Assembly (NCBI RefSeq): GCF_964355755.1
Contig: NC_092675.1
Span: 18,552,912-18,616,911, forward strand
Source: Antedon mediterranea
Lineage: Eukaryota > Echinodermata > Crinoidea > Comatulida > Antedonidae
DNA length: 64,000 nucleotides
Direction: 5' to 3'
Under the pieces are notes generated by a model, which worked only from the letters and a program-made list of their open reading frames with translations, was not told the origin of the DNA and ran no database searches. Of this stretch, positions 35,558 to 47,644 are shown piece after piece. The number at the start of each line of letters is the position of its first letter. Position 1 is the stretch's first letter. The translations under genes were made by a program, and so were the position numbers.

Positions 35558-37402
35558 ATGCGCCCAATACTGGCGATCATCGGCTTTGTCGCACTTGCGA
35601 CAGCGTGTGAAGATGGTTGGGAGTCATACAATGGCTACTGCTACTTGTTTAATCAAATAGGTGGTAACCGGAACTATGCTGATTCTGAAGTATTTTGTTT
35701 GAACCACGGAGCACACCTGGTGTCTATTCATAGTGAAGCTGAGAACGATTTCGTTACCAGAACAGCACGGGATTTAGATATGGGTAATACGTGGATAGGG
35801 CTTGATGATAATGGTCATGAAAACGAATTTACATATTTGGATGGAACACCTTTCTATAGAGGTGGATACACTAGAGGTGAACCTAACAATCACGGGGCTG
35901 GACAGGACTGTTCTTATTTTCCATTTGGACCGACACCATATGGATGGGACGACTTAGATTGTAGCCGGAACAGCAGATTTGTATGTGAAAAAAATGTTGA
36001 ATGCGAAGAAGGATGGATTACGTGGGGACAAAATGGCCATTGTTACAAGTTTTTTCCAGAAGAAATGATTTACGCCCAAGCCAAGGCAAGATGTACTGAA
36101 GAAGGTGGTTACTTGGTATCAATTACAACCGACGATGAGAATACTTTCGTCATTAGGAATGTTGCTATAGAAATAAGTGGAAGTGAAAGGCCACCAAGAA
36201 CATGGGTTGGTCTAGACGACACAGATACGGAAGGGCTATGGCATTATGCTGATGAATTGGATACTGAATCTTTTGTTGGCCGGTTTTCAAGAGGAGAACC
36301 GAACAACGCTGGCTCCGGACAGAATTGTGTGTGGTTTCCGTTTCGTGAAGATGATGCATGGGATGATGTTTCGTGTGGGGCGCAACGAAAAGCTGTCTGC
36401 AAGAAACCTGACTTTCAACAAATGGCGACAAGCTGCAGCGGTAATTGGCTTTCATATGGCGACAGCTGCTACAAGTTCGACAATACACAACGAAACTATG
36501 CTGCATCTGAAGAATATTGCACTACTCAAGGAGGGCATATGGTGTCTATTCATAACGACGCGGAGAATGCTTTCGTTATCGATAAAGCACAAGAACTGGA
36601 TTTGCGTAATACGTGGATAGGCCTTGATGATAATGGTCATGAAAACGTCTTTACATTTTTGGATGGAACAGATTTCTTTAGAGGTGGATACACTAGAGGT
36701 GAACCTAACGATTGGGGAGGTAATCAGGACTGTTCCTACTTTCCATTTAGAGAGACGTATGGATGGGACGACATGCGCTGTAGCAATAGTGCACAGTATA
36801 TATGTGAAAATGTAGCTCCATGTGCAGCTGGCTGGACCGAGAATCAAGGACATTGCTACAAGCGCTATAGTGATTCCGTTGATTATCCTACAGCTAAGGC
36901 ATCGTGTATTGGACATGGTGGTTATATATTAGCAATTACAACCCCGGAAGAGAATGAGTATGTTTATGATAATATTCAAGATGATCCGTCGTCGGACCCA
37001 CCAACAACATGGGTTGGTATAGACGACATGCAATATGAAGGGAGATTTACTTTGGCTGAACCTGGTAATGATTTTTTTAATGGACGGTTTTCAAGAGGAG
37101 AACCAAACAACGCTGGCTCCGGACAGAATTGTGCGTGGTTTCCGTTTCGTGATCCATATTCGTGGGATGATATTTCGTGTGAGGCGCAAAGAAGCGTTGT
37201 CTGTAAGAAACCTGATCCAGCACGCAGGTTTGCTGATGACATGGCTCGTCATTTGAAAGATACCTTGTTGCATATGCGGGACGCATGTTTTGCGTCCGAA
37301 CAACTGACGGTCGAAGATGACACACAAAATATGTGTGAAAAGGTAGAAGAGGTGATTAATACATTAATAGAAGATTGTGGAGGCGGCGCCAATGACGAGT
37401 AA
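35558..37402 (+). CDS. Secreted lectin with four C-type lectin domains, intronless
   Basis: One open frame of 614 aa with a short signal peptide (MRPILAIIGFVALATA, residues 1-16). Four C-type lectin domains follow at about 17-145, 146-284, 285-417 and 418-552, then a helical acidic tail with two or three Cys. Each domain has the EPN motif (Glu near 108, 247, 382, 515), which in this family goes with calcium-dependent mannose-type binding, and a WDD in place of WND. Domains 1 and 3 share NTWIGLDDNGHEN and GGYTRGEPN; domains 2 and 4 share GRFSRGEPNNAGSGQNC and CKKPD, so the gene grew by duplicating a two-domain module. A role in innate immunity or adhesion is inference. It has no introns although neighbours are split. 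The start is fixed by the signal peptide and nearby promoter motifs. Confidence 0.93.
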   Translation: MRPILAIIGFVALATACEDGWESYNGYCYLFNQIGGNRNYADSEVFCLNHGAHLVSIHSEAENDFVTRTARDLDMGNTWIGLDDNGHENEFTYLDGTPFYRGGYTRGEPNNHGAGQDCSYFPFGPTPYGWDDLDCSRNSRFVCEKNVECEEGWITWGQNGHCYKFFPEEMIYAQAKARCTEEGGYLVSITTDDENTFVIRNVAIEISGSERPPRTWVGLDDTDTEGLWHYADELDTESFVGRFSRGEPNNAGSGQNCVWFPFREDDAWDDVSCGAQRKAVCKKPDFQQMATSCSGNWLSYGDSCYKFDNTQRNYAASEEYCTTQGGHMVSIHNDAENAFVIDKAQELDLRNTWIGLDDNGHENVFTFLDGTDFFRGGYTRGEPNDWGGNQDCSYFPFRETYGWDDMRCSNSAQYICENVAPCAAGWTENQGHCYKRYSDSVDYPTAKASCIGHGGYILAITTPEENEYVYDNIQDDPSSDPPTTWVGIDDMQYEGRFTLAEPGNDFFNGRFSRGEPNNAGSGQNCAWFPFRDPYSWDDISCEAQRSVVCKKPDPARRFADDMARHLKDTLLHMRDACFASEQLTVEDDTQNMCEKVEEVINTLIEDCGGGANDE

Positions 37403-37423
37403 TTGAAATGTTTAACATTTGTT

Positions 37424-37622
37424 TATGCTTCGTTCACACTTAGCCAATATTCAGATTCGGTAACCGGTAGAAAATCGTTAAAAAAAATGGTGTAACTGTT
37501 CTGATTAACGTATTCCGGATTCGATTCCGGAATAAACATACGTGTGTTATCGAAAACCTAAACGTAGCTCGGAGTTTTCTCCGGCAACCGGATCGAGTTC
37601 GGGCTCAATGTGAACGTAGCTT
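37424..37622. mobile_element. MITE in the lectin 3' UTR
   Basis: About 200 bp with inverted ends ATGCTTCGTTCACACTTAGC and GCTCAATGTGAACGTAGCTT. It starts about 20 bp after the lectin stop codon and contains the first AATAAA (37531-37536), a candidate polyadenylation signal. A second AATAAA is at 37749-37754. Non-coding. Confidence 0.65.
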
Positions 37623-38439
37623 TAATCTTAAAAATGGCAATTGAACCAATGTTAAGTACAGGATAATAATGTCACAACCTTTAAAACTCAAAATTATTAT
37701 TTAAAATTGTTTAAAAAAATGATCGTTTATTTGGAAGTATCATTTACTAATAAACATTAGGCACTGGTTTGTACCACACCAGTGTCTGATATGCATTAAG
37801 TAAATTGAAGTTGATGATAACATTACCTGATTTAACATTATTCAAGAAGCCTAATCATGTAAATATTCTATACTTTGCCTTCTCGGTTTAGTTTACTTTC
37901 AATTAAAATGGTGAAATGGCATAACTGTTGGTTATTGTTTAATTACTGACTCGTCTCAATCTAAGTTATTAATCTATAAACTAAAGTTTATGTTTTGGGA
38001 TAGAAGATAAATTTGGAGAAACGGATACAAACCAAAACACTAGATTTGAACTCGGTCACTATGGACGAGTTAGGTTATCCGCCGCGCAAACGCCACGTGC
38101 ACGTCTCATACAGAAAAACGATTATGCCATTGTGACCTGAAGAAAATAAAATGTTAGTGTGCCCTCTATTTTGTGTCTAAGTATATACAGCTAATATACA
38201 ATAGGTATATATACTGTATACATACTAGGGCCTACATACAGTAAATAATAGGTGGAAATAACGATTTTTAACATAATGACGTCATCATAATGAAACACGT
38301 ATATAGCAAATTTGGAAGGGAATTATCTAAGCAACAACATATTAACGTGTTGACGAAATTTGGTTACGTAGAATATGGATGCGCGCTCTTTTAGTTTTAA
38401 ATGTCATGAAATATGACGCAAAATATGAAAATACGACTT
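37623..38439. other. Intergenic stretch after the lectin gene
   Basis: No gene was seen. The second candidate lectin polyadenylation signal (AATAAA, 37749-37754) is here. AT-rich otherwise. Confidence 0.45.
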
Positions 38440-39150
38440 TTATAATTCAACTGGCCATTATGATGACGTCACAACATCCGATGCGCAAAATTCGTACATG
38501 AATTCGTATTTACAATTCAAAAGCTTCCAGAAAATTTTGTAATCATGAGTATCACTTTTCATTCTGAGGAGCTATAACAAATTGAAATTTACTGTAATGA
38601 TGAAAATAAGTGATCCAGGCTATTCACGCTTTCGAACATAAATCATGCGAAAGATAATTGATTGACCTTGACAATATCAAAATATGGGGGAAAATTGGAA
38701 TACGGATAAGTGGAGCGCTCTATTAAATGTGATGAGCTATGACGAAAGAGACAGATGAGTGGAAATAGACTTTTCAGTCAAACAAATTGCAACAGTTTGT
38801 TTTTTTGCTGAAACATGCTCAACTATATGTAGATATTATCATATCCAAAATCTACCCTGATCTGCCCATAATAAATTACCTAATTTGCATAAAATCAAAA
38901 TGGCTGCCATTTTACAACTTTGATCCCAATTATCTCTTAAACCATAAAGAATTTGGTGTAAGAATGTAGTGAAAACAAATATAAACATGACCCCAAAGAT
39001 TCAGAATATATCTGATTTGTCTTTGGGGTCAGGGTCAAAGGTCATTCCAGTTTGACATCTAAAATATGCTAATTATCTCTTAATCCATTAGGTATTTTGA
39101 ATAAGAATGTATAAGTACAAATATAAATGTGACCCTAAAGATTTAAAATA

Positions 39151-39834
39151 CCGTAAAACCTCGAAAAGAAGCCCATGGGCTTCTTATTTTTTTAGTGCTC
39201 TTGGGTGGGCTTCTTTTCGAGATGGGCTTCTTTTCGAGATGGGCTCCTTTTCGAGAGTACTTTTGCAAACTGTAGAGGGGGGCTTCTTTTCGAAATGAAT
39301 GCTGTCAATTTTGTGAATTTCTACTACAATAATATGACTTTTGAGATATTTTTTCAACCATGAAATTATGTTTAATATACCAATTAAAAAACAATATAAA
39401 AAGCCAAAAAACATATATATATGCCAACGAAGTAGACAAGAAAAAGATACAAGATGCGATTAAAGCACCGTGGACGAAAATAAACTGTAAAATAAATGTA
39501 TGATAAACACGATCATACATATTAATTATTATCATCAGTCTGCATCACAAGTATCTGGCATTAAATTATCCTACTACAGTAACTCTTAATCACGTCTTTG
39601 TACTGTTTATTTCTGTTTCTTTTGACGTTCAGTTAATAAACCTACATTCCTAATACAGTATAGTAGTCTATCTCGAAAAGAACCCACACTATCTTGAAAA
39701 GAAGCCCAGGGGGCTTCATTTCGAGATGGGCTTCTTTTCGAGAGTACTTTTGCAAACTGTAGAGGAGGGCTTCTTTTCGAGATGGGCTTCTTTTCGAGGT
39801 TTAAGCCCATGGGCTTCTTTTCGAGGTTTTACGG
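39151..39834. mobile_element. 684-bp DNA element with TA target duplication, nested
   Basis: The ends CCGTAAAACCTCGAAAAGAA and their inverted complement are over 30 bp long and flanked by TA (39149-39150 and 39835-39836). The interior is built from repeats of about 18 bp of the type 'gggcttcttttcgagat'. Removing it rejoins 'gaccctaaagatttaaaata' to 'ttgtatttgatttgtctttg', which matches the uninterrupted sub-repeat at about 38991-39035, so it inserted into the fold-back repeat. Confidence 0.82.
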
Positions 39835-41192
39835 TATTGTATTTGATTTGTCTTTGGGGTCAAGGTCAAAGGTCATTCCAGTATGGCCTCTAAAATATGC
39901 TAATTATCTCTTAATCCATTAGGTATTTTGAATAAGAATGTATAACTATAAGTACAAATATAGGCCTAAACATGACCCTAATGGTTTAGAATAATGTACA
40001 GTAATTGAATTGTATTAGGGTTCAAGGTTCAAAAGGTCATCTAATTACACTATATACAATTTGAAAATAACTCTCAAAACATCAGGTATTTTTAACAAGA
40101 ATGTATTTAATATAAATATGACCCTAAATATTCAGAAAGATGCAATTGAGTTGTATGGGGTCAAATGTCATCTAATTATGCCATATAAAATATGCTAATT
40201 ATCTCTCAAACATCAGGTATTTTGAACAAGAATGTATTAATAGAAATATACAGTAATATGTTCTTATGATTTGCATTTGATTAATTTGTATTGGGTCAAG
40301 ATAAAATGTCATTATCTTACAATATAAAATACTCTAATTATGAAGTGAATTCATTTCAATTTGGATGATGTACTATGAACAAATCATATCTATTTTGAAA
40401 AGCTCCTTCAGGGATCAGACTATTAGGAAAGGTGTTTTAATTGTAAGGAATTACATTTATTATATTTGTTTGTTTTTTTTAGATTATAATAGTACACTAT
40501 GCTAAAATATGTCACACAAAAACTGTCAATCCTGGCTGGTTGTGTGAAGTGTTTAAACTGAAATTATGGGAAAGTGTGGAAACACCTTTAGTTACAAAAT
40601 TTGTAGCTGTGAAAATGGAGGTCATGTGGTTCAAACAGTAACCAACCACTTTTTAAACAGTAAAACCTGACCCTAACATTGGGAAAAGTTAAGTTGTACT
40701 AACCAAAGTGTGTGCAGTAGTGAAAGATGACATATTCTGTGTATTAAGAATACAGAGACTATGTGAACTAAAAATCTTTAGAACAAGTGTCTATAGTTTA
40801 CTTTAGTATAAGTATTAAGAACGAGTCCTCTGCTCTCAAATGACACAAATACAGAAAATATAGAGATACATTAAAAAAAAATAGAATCTTTCGTAACACC
40901 CTAAATTTTTAAGTTTGAGATGGATGAATATTTAAAAAAATCCAGCCATTAAAAACAAGTGTAGTTTGTATTCATATTTAAATACCCTTAGTGTATGTTA
41001 AAATTTATCTAAACACAAACATTTTAAAGTATCAGTATATATTAGGATTAAGTAACAGTATTTATTAATACTTTTATTAGCAAAATGATGCTTCAATCGA
41101 GAATGTAATGAATACAGTAAGACAGTAAGTCATTGTGATACTTACTAAAGTATACTTTAACAAAACTAGTTCTTTGCAACTGTTGTTGCTTA

Positions 41193-41237
41193 GTTTAACC
41201 AGGGAAGAGTTAATTTAACTCTTCCCTGGTTTAACTG
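41193..41237. repeat. 45-bp palindrome
   Basis: Two arms pair almost perfectly around 'taattta'. The central 15 bp of each arm (ccagggaagagttaa and its complement) are exact. It lies in the middle of the fold-back region, near its right arm. Confidence 0.8.
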
Positions 41238-42290
41238 TAGATAATTTGATTTAAAAAAAAATTATAGATGATAATTTATAAATTACTAATTATCAGAAAG
41301 CTAAGTTTATTGGTCTACTCTGATGTAATTTTACTGAATTCTCAGTGAAGCGAGAATTGTCCAGAGTATGGCAAAAACATCTTTTCGATCGAGTCTGACC
41401 CAAGAACTATATAGTATGCCTAAATGTAAAATTAAATGTCAAAATAAGAATGACCTACTGATCCTATATGTAAATTTAGTAGTTATAATATTTAATAAAT
41501 AAACAATTTTTTCAAAATGTTTAAGGTAAAATCATTGATCTAGTAATCTCTGGGTGGGAGGAGTGTGGGCGCAGTTTGCAGACATCAATCTGCTGCAATG
41601 TCTGTACTGTATATGCTATGTTTTTAGTAGTAGTAAGACTACTATGCAAATTGATTTAAAGGATAATTTGAATTTTTTTTATATTGTGACCTTTGACCCA
41701 GTGACCCCAGGGTAAGATGAAAAATCAAATGTGCTATTCTGAATCTTAAGGGTCATGTTTATATTTGTACTTTGACATTCTTATTCAAAATACCTAATGG
41801 ATTAAGAGATAATTAGCATAATTTAGATGTCAAACTGGAATGACCTTTGACCTTGACCCCAAAGACAAATCAAATATATTATTCTGATTCTTTGGGGTCA
41901 TGTTTATATTTGTGTTCAATACATTCTTATACCAAATTCTTTATGGTTTAAGATATAATTGGGATCAAAGTTGTAAAATGGCAGCCATTTTGATTTTATG
42001 CAAATTAGGTAATTTATAATGGGCAGATCAGGGTAGATTTTGGATATGATAATATCTACATATAGTTGAGCATGTTTCAGCAAAAAAACAAACTGTTGCA
42101 ATTTGTTTGACTCAACGCCTATTTTTCATCTATTTCCACTCATCTAAAAAAAAAATCATATATTTTATATTGGAGTGGCCATAAGATGACGTGAAAATGT
42201 CCGGTTAGCCATATTGATGCATGATCCGATATCTACAACTCATCTACTTCCAGAATATGTAATAAAAATAAAACTTCACAATTTAGTTCA

Positions 42291-43219
42291 GAAACTATGA
42301 TTGTTTAAAAAAAGGGATAATTTTGACGAATTTTTGAACTTTTTTATAAAAAACGCGCGAAAATTCGAAGTGCTCGTATGAAGTGATTTTAAGTAAAGAA
42401 GAAAAAAAAAGATCGTGACAATAACAAGTGTGGATAACCAATAACGCAAATGCTATTTTCTCAAACATAGTTAAATTGCGGTCTCTATCGGAGTACTTTC
42501 TCCATGATAATCCGGTGAACATATATGGTACATTATGAAACCTATAGAAGTTACATCGAATCAATGCTATAGATATTGCCTTGATCGGCTATACATTTGA
42601 CGGAGGGAGGGAGACGTATGTGGATCGGTTACCTGGTTAAGTTCATTTCGTGGGCACATGGCAATCTTTGGAGGGTACTAATGATTAATAACTAAGCCTG
42701 ATCAGATTCTCGATACTGTATTTGGTGCGGTAATACAGCATCACATGTATCGTCTACCATCTCCTAATGCTTACCTTGCATGATACAGATATCACATATA
42801 TTCCGAGTATATTACTGTATTACCAAATTATTTTGCAAGGGGAAAAAAGCGATGGACTAAAATCAAGTTTTCATATTATATTGCCTTGCTTATTGTACTG
42901 CACAGAAATTTACATAGTAATAGTAACTATTCAAACTTTATAATTCATTTAAAAGCAGAAGAAATTAAATTGTTTTACAGTGACTTTATTTTAATGGTTT
43001 GGGCATACAGAATTCCCTTGATACACTTAACGTTTTACCATATGATGTTGGACACATTTTCTTGGAGATGGAGATCACAATGTGACACCGCAGTTCTTTC
43101 TTCATCATTTGATCTGGTAGGTCACCAATATTAAAAAACTGGTGGCTTGCAACACAGTTCATTGGTTTTCTACCCCTCAATTGAAATGATGATGTTCGAT
43201 TGCCATATCTTATTCTCAT
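42291..43219. other. Intergenic stretch and SAMD8 3' UTR
   Basis: No separate gene was recognised. On the minus strand AATAAA (plus-strand TTTATT at 42985-42990) lies about 230 nt after the SAMD8 stop and could be its polyadenylation signal. Confidence 0.45.
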
Positions 43220-46200
43220 TCAAAAATAGCATTTGATTGACCTAGGCCATTTAAAAGGCCACTCGTACTCATTAGGTACAATACCATTAACATTAGACTC
43301 AAAATAATAAAACATAGGAAACCAAACTTGTGCTCTTCTATCTGCATGGTGCAATGTTTTGTTATTCGCAAGTGTATGATAATAAAGAAATAAACGAGAC
43401 GAAATATAAAAAGCTATGACAACATCAATTGAATAATGTTCATGGCCTGCTAAGATAAAGAAAATGCCAAACAGATTGAGAACCCATGTCAGTGTGTGAA
43501 GAAGAGTAAACCTTCGCGGGGTGTCTGCAAAAGAGAATTAAATAAAATCACATTAGAAAGTAAGCCATGACCTGGAATGGCTGTTAAACATACGGGGGAA
43601 GTACACATATGTTGGCCACATGTTGCTAAAGGTTCTGAGTTTTTAAGCTGAGTGAAGCAGTTAAGATATGACAACTGGTGAGTACCACACATAATAATAA
43701 TGATGATAAGTTGAATAATGATAATAAATTAAATAATGTTCAATCCTATAGACGACTTTGGTCGCTTTGCGTTAAATGTTGATGTTAAAATATTATTAAA
43801 GGGGGATTCTGGGTTTAAAATTGCTTTTAAATATCGTTTATTTATTAAATAAAAAATATTATAACAATATAGACATGTCAGAATGAAGAAGTAATAACGA
43901 GAAATTAAAAAAATTAAATTTCATACATTTTAGGGTAAATTCATGGAAAGTCTGTTTTTCAGCAGCTTAGGGAAGCTCATTAATATTCATGAGATATTCA
44001 CAAAATCACGTCGCCAGTGGATTCCAAACTCGCGACGTCATGTACGTTGTCTTTGTCAACTAATTTCCCGACTAATTTACATCTCTCTCCCCTGTCAAAC
44101 GACGACCACCCGATCATTGTGAAATACATTTTTTGTAGATTTTCTAAGCTAGGCCTAAAGTGTAATAATAACAGTAGTAGCATATATTTATTTGACATTT
44201 AATGAAATACCAAATTTAGTACAGATTACGGAGTCATAAATTATACTATTTTTATACCTCTATAGTACAGATTGTATTATCGGCTTCACGTACAATACTA
44301 CTCGAGGCCTAGCCTAATGGGCGAGAGCCATTCTGACTAGGGATTCCATGCCATGATGGCTACGTTAAAACAGTGGGGCCCATAGGCCTAGCTAGCCTAC
44401 TACTAGACGATTGGCCCATAAATAATAAAACCCATCCTATCAACCAAACTCATAAACAATCTAAACCTAAAACGTTCTACAAAATCGGCTGTAAATATTG
44501 AAGCAAAACAAGGTCCGATCGCCGTCCACACGTATGGTGTCCCGATCGTCTAAAATAAAATAGGCTTAGTTTACTCTCCAAAAAAGCGGATACTCATGCA
44601 TCAAGCAAGTAGACCAGGTAGTAGGAAGGAGACCTAGCCGATCCGGCCCAGTTAAAAATTGAGCTAGCTAGTGTAGTAGACCATATGCGAATTGATACTA
44701 CCAGGCCTTTTACTATAGACTGCACTACACAAATATTCCAACTCTCTCATTTGAGCTATATTATCTATACCATTCCGGTAGGTCGAGTCAACCTTCAATC
44801 AAATACTGTATATCGTTCATGTTGTGATTATAGACGGGGTATACTCGACCCGACCAGTTTGGTATTGTTGAATCTGCTTATCACGTGACGATGCCAGGCA
44901 TGGGCAGCAGAGAGAGCACGTGTATCGTCGTCTCGCTCGATCCTCAGCAGGAATGTACAGTATACGTTACGCTTCATTGATTTTGATTTTTCCCTAAGTC
45001 GGTGCGAAAATCGGCAAACGTAAAGTGCAAACATATCTAATTTTTCACTATTTTGATGAATTTTCATTAAAAAATGACTTTATAAATGGGAAGACCGACT
45101 AAAATTACATCAGATAAGTATAATTTTACAAAAGTAATTGATATGGTTAATGATAACGAGTCGTCGGAAGATGGACCATTTCACGAATTTCCTATTTTGT
45201 AACCACAGTGTGATTTTGCCGTAGCTGCACTTGTAATCTGGCCTGATTTTACAGCTTTCGTTCTGCTTCACTGGGCGCTTATATAAATTGAAACTTTTAC
45301 CGTTCAAGAGACAAACAAATATATTTTACATTTTTTACTATTCATTTTAAACCCGGAACCCCCCTTTAAATAAATAATAATGACAACAACAATTATAAAT
45401 AAATTATATATAAATAAAATACACAATGTGGAAGCTCTGATGAAGTATTGCAAGATCAAAAACAATGCAATATTTTGAAATAGCTGTATGAGTAATAAAT
45501 ACAAATAATACTGCCGATACTATCAATGCCACTAATAAATTTCCTGATACCCTATGACGTCATTTTTATGTTATGAGCATGCGCAAGTCGACCGACACGT
45601 CAACTTTTTTGGACTGAGTACGAATGGACGTTTTAAAATCATAAAACTGTAAAAAGATGGCGGAGAATGATCTCACGATGATTTTTAAGAATTTAGAATT
45701 GCATTTTTTGTCGATGAGTAACAGTTGTAATTCAAATCTCAAAGTCTAACGTCTTTAGATTGGTTTACCTAAATACTAGTTATGTTTTCATTCTCCACAT
45801 CAATAATATTGTTTGCCTAAAATAACCAACATTAGATAAACAAAAGTATACCTACATTCAGTAATAAACATGTTTGACATGGTAAGACAAACAGTGTGTC
45901 CACTGAACATATAATCACCGCATGTGTGTACTCCAGTAAGAGACATACCCAGTCCAAATGAAATTTCAAATGCCCTATTTAATTTGGTCCATATGTCACC
46001 ATATACCTTATTAAGAAACAAAAAAGATTGTAAGTTACCAGTTATGATTTTCGAAATATGCTATCCCTGGGTGCAATGAAGGACTTACATTATAAACAGG
46101 AATGTGTGTATACTAAATATTGCAATAAATATGTGACCTACAGTATTATAAATTCATTGTTTATGGTATTGTAAGCCACCCAAGCTCACCATAAACACAC

Positions 46201-47627
46201 ACATAAGACTAGGCTTGCTTAGCACTATACACTTTTACTAAAAAACATCTCTTCCAGTTTTTGAAATCTTAGTTCTACCTCTGGGACTACAAAAAAAGAC
46301 AAAAAAAAATACTATTTACCTTTCCAGCACACTGTAAGTGGATTCCAGGCACTGAGAGGGATGTTACAAACATTGTAACACACCGTAATAGAAACACAGT
46401 ACCAAGTAGTGCAAAGCAACGGCGCAAGACAATAAACCTAAAAAAATAATGTTTTAAAGATCAGTTACAATCAATAACAAAACAAACATTATTTCTCAAA
46501 GGTTAGGCCAAATAACAAGAAGTTCCCTCCCACTATATAAAAATGACTTTTAACCAAGGCTATTTAAATATTTTTTTCGAATCCTTCGATTTTTCATAGC
46601 AAACAACATGATTGTGGTCATCAACCTAAATAGCTAAAGCTCTTCATAAAAAAAAAGAATTTAAAATCCTGGACATGAAACTAACAATTCTTTTGGACTT
46701 CAATCTATTTATGATCAAACTCTATCAGTAAGGTTTGCATACATGTATAATTAAGTATCACTCTTGTTTGAGATGTCAATGATTGAATACAGTCTTATTT
46801 TCATCTGAAAGCTCTGTCTACACTATCAAACTAGTTTGACAAAAAAGTGTGATGTTCCCAAATATGGTAGTGACATGCCCAAATATGGTAGTGATATGTG
46901 ACAAAAAATGGACATGATGATGTCATATCACTATCATATTTGGGAACATCATTACCATATTTGGGCACATCACACAAACTAGTTTGATAGATAGTGTAGA
47001 CAGCACACATATTTACCTATGTTTATGTATAAATATTGTAATCGAGAAAATTGATGCAAGGATTAATCCGCACATCTCACATGCTTGAAAAGCCCATGGT
47101 ATCATAGGCACACTGTCCAGAAAAATGTCAGGTAGAGGAGGGTACTTTGTCATATCTGGAACACGGTCATGTACAACTACCATTACAAAAGCTGTCAGAA
47201 GGGCTACAACAAAAGCATAAACAAAACTGATAACTGTCTTGTGTATTTCACGTTCAAACTTTGGTTTATTAATATCTGTGGAATCTTGATATTGTACGTT
47301 TTTTTTTGATCGTATATTTCTGCGGCGTAAATGAATAAAATCCCCTGAACTTGGTTTTCCATTTGTTTTGAAGGTGTCAATGCTGTCATATTCACTGGTT
47401 TGGTTGGTTTGAAGTGTAGAAATAAGAAGATAAAGCCTTTTAATGTCTCCTAATATTTTTAATTGTAGTGGTGGAGTTTTTAGGTCATCCTCATTGAGTA
47501 ATAAAAGAGCTTTCCCATCGATTTTATGCTTGTCACAGAGAATCTTGCTATATTGTTGAAATCCATTGTGAATCAGCCATTGCTCTACATCAGAGCAAGT
47601 CCAAGTACTAGCAGATGTAGAATACAT
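43220..47627 (-). CDS. SAMD8: SAMD8 / SMSr, ceramide phosphoethanolamine synthase, complete copy
   Basis: ER membrane enzyme of the sphingomyelin synthase family that makes ceramide phosphoethanolamine. Minus-strand exons in reading order: 47627-47017, 46437-46320, 46006-45856, 43524-43220; phases fit and give 394 aa. An N-terminal SAM domain (about 8-75: [25 protein letters not shown]) precedes several membrane spans. Family markers are [35 protein letters not shown], and the catalytic residues in GDYMFSGHT (His about 280) and GHEHYSIDV (His about 323, Asp about 327), followed by [12 protein letters not shown] and VPNEYEWPF. The exon-3 donor is set by conservation: gtaggt after GAA T gives TEYTPR. 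An acceptor just 5' of the ATG implies a non-coding first exon upstream, perhaps with its donor near 48426. The first two exons and part of the third lie in the 5.2 kb duplication. Confidence 0.93.
43796..45369. mobile_element. 1.6 kb DNA element with TTAA target site (piggyBac-like ends)
   Basis: Lies in SAMD8 intron 3. The left end TTAAAGGGGGATTCTGGGTT and right end (inverted) TTAAAGGGGGGTTCCGGGTT match over about 28 bp, with TTAA as the outermost four bases at both ends. No transposase ORF is visible, so it is non-autonomous. The interior includes a C/G-richer CTAG-rich patch (44290-44960). Confidence 0.7.
46808..47003. mobile_element. MITE, AAGCTCTGTCTA family, longest copy
   Basis: About 195 bp in SAMD8 intron 1. 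The ends are AAGCTCTGTCTACACTATCA and GATAGATAGTGTAGACAG. Its two halves are near-perfect inverted copies ('gtgatgttcccaaatatgg' against 'ccatatttgggcacatcac'), so it can form one long hairpin. The duplicated copy is at 52035-52230. Confidence 0.82.
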
Positions 47628-47644
47628 ATTGAAAAGAATACCTC

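Larger units (their letters stand above)
38440..42290. mobile_element. Large fold-back repeat with internal sub-repeats
   Basis: About 370 bp at 38770-39140 recurs inverted at about 41740-42130. Shared landmarks are 'caaaatggctgccatttt', 'ctgatctgcccataataaat', 'ctttggggtc' and 'tccattaggtattttga'. Inside the left half the block running from 'gctaattatctct' to 'aaggtcat' recurs three or more times with period about 150 bp (38986-39148, 39837-40000, then two more decayed copies to about 40330). Diverged copies of a 'ggccat..gatgacgt' block occur near 38460 and 42175. No transposase ORF was found; the matching ORFs of about 60 codons in both arms are mirror images of the repeat, not genes. Confidence 0.65.

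Noticed and set aside
36165-37327. Several ORFs of 60-150 codons inside the lectin gene on both strands
   Set aside because: Shadows of the four-domain lectin frame; none resembles a protein family, and the lectin frame carries clear conserved motifs.
38787-42101. Matching ORFs of about 60 codons at 38787-38969 (+) and 41916-42101 (-)
   Set aside because: They are mirror images in the two arms of an inverted repeat; conservation reflects repeat identity. No known domain.
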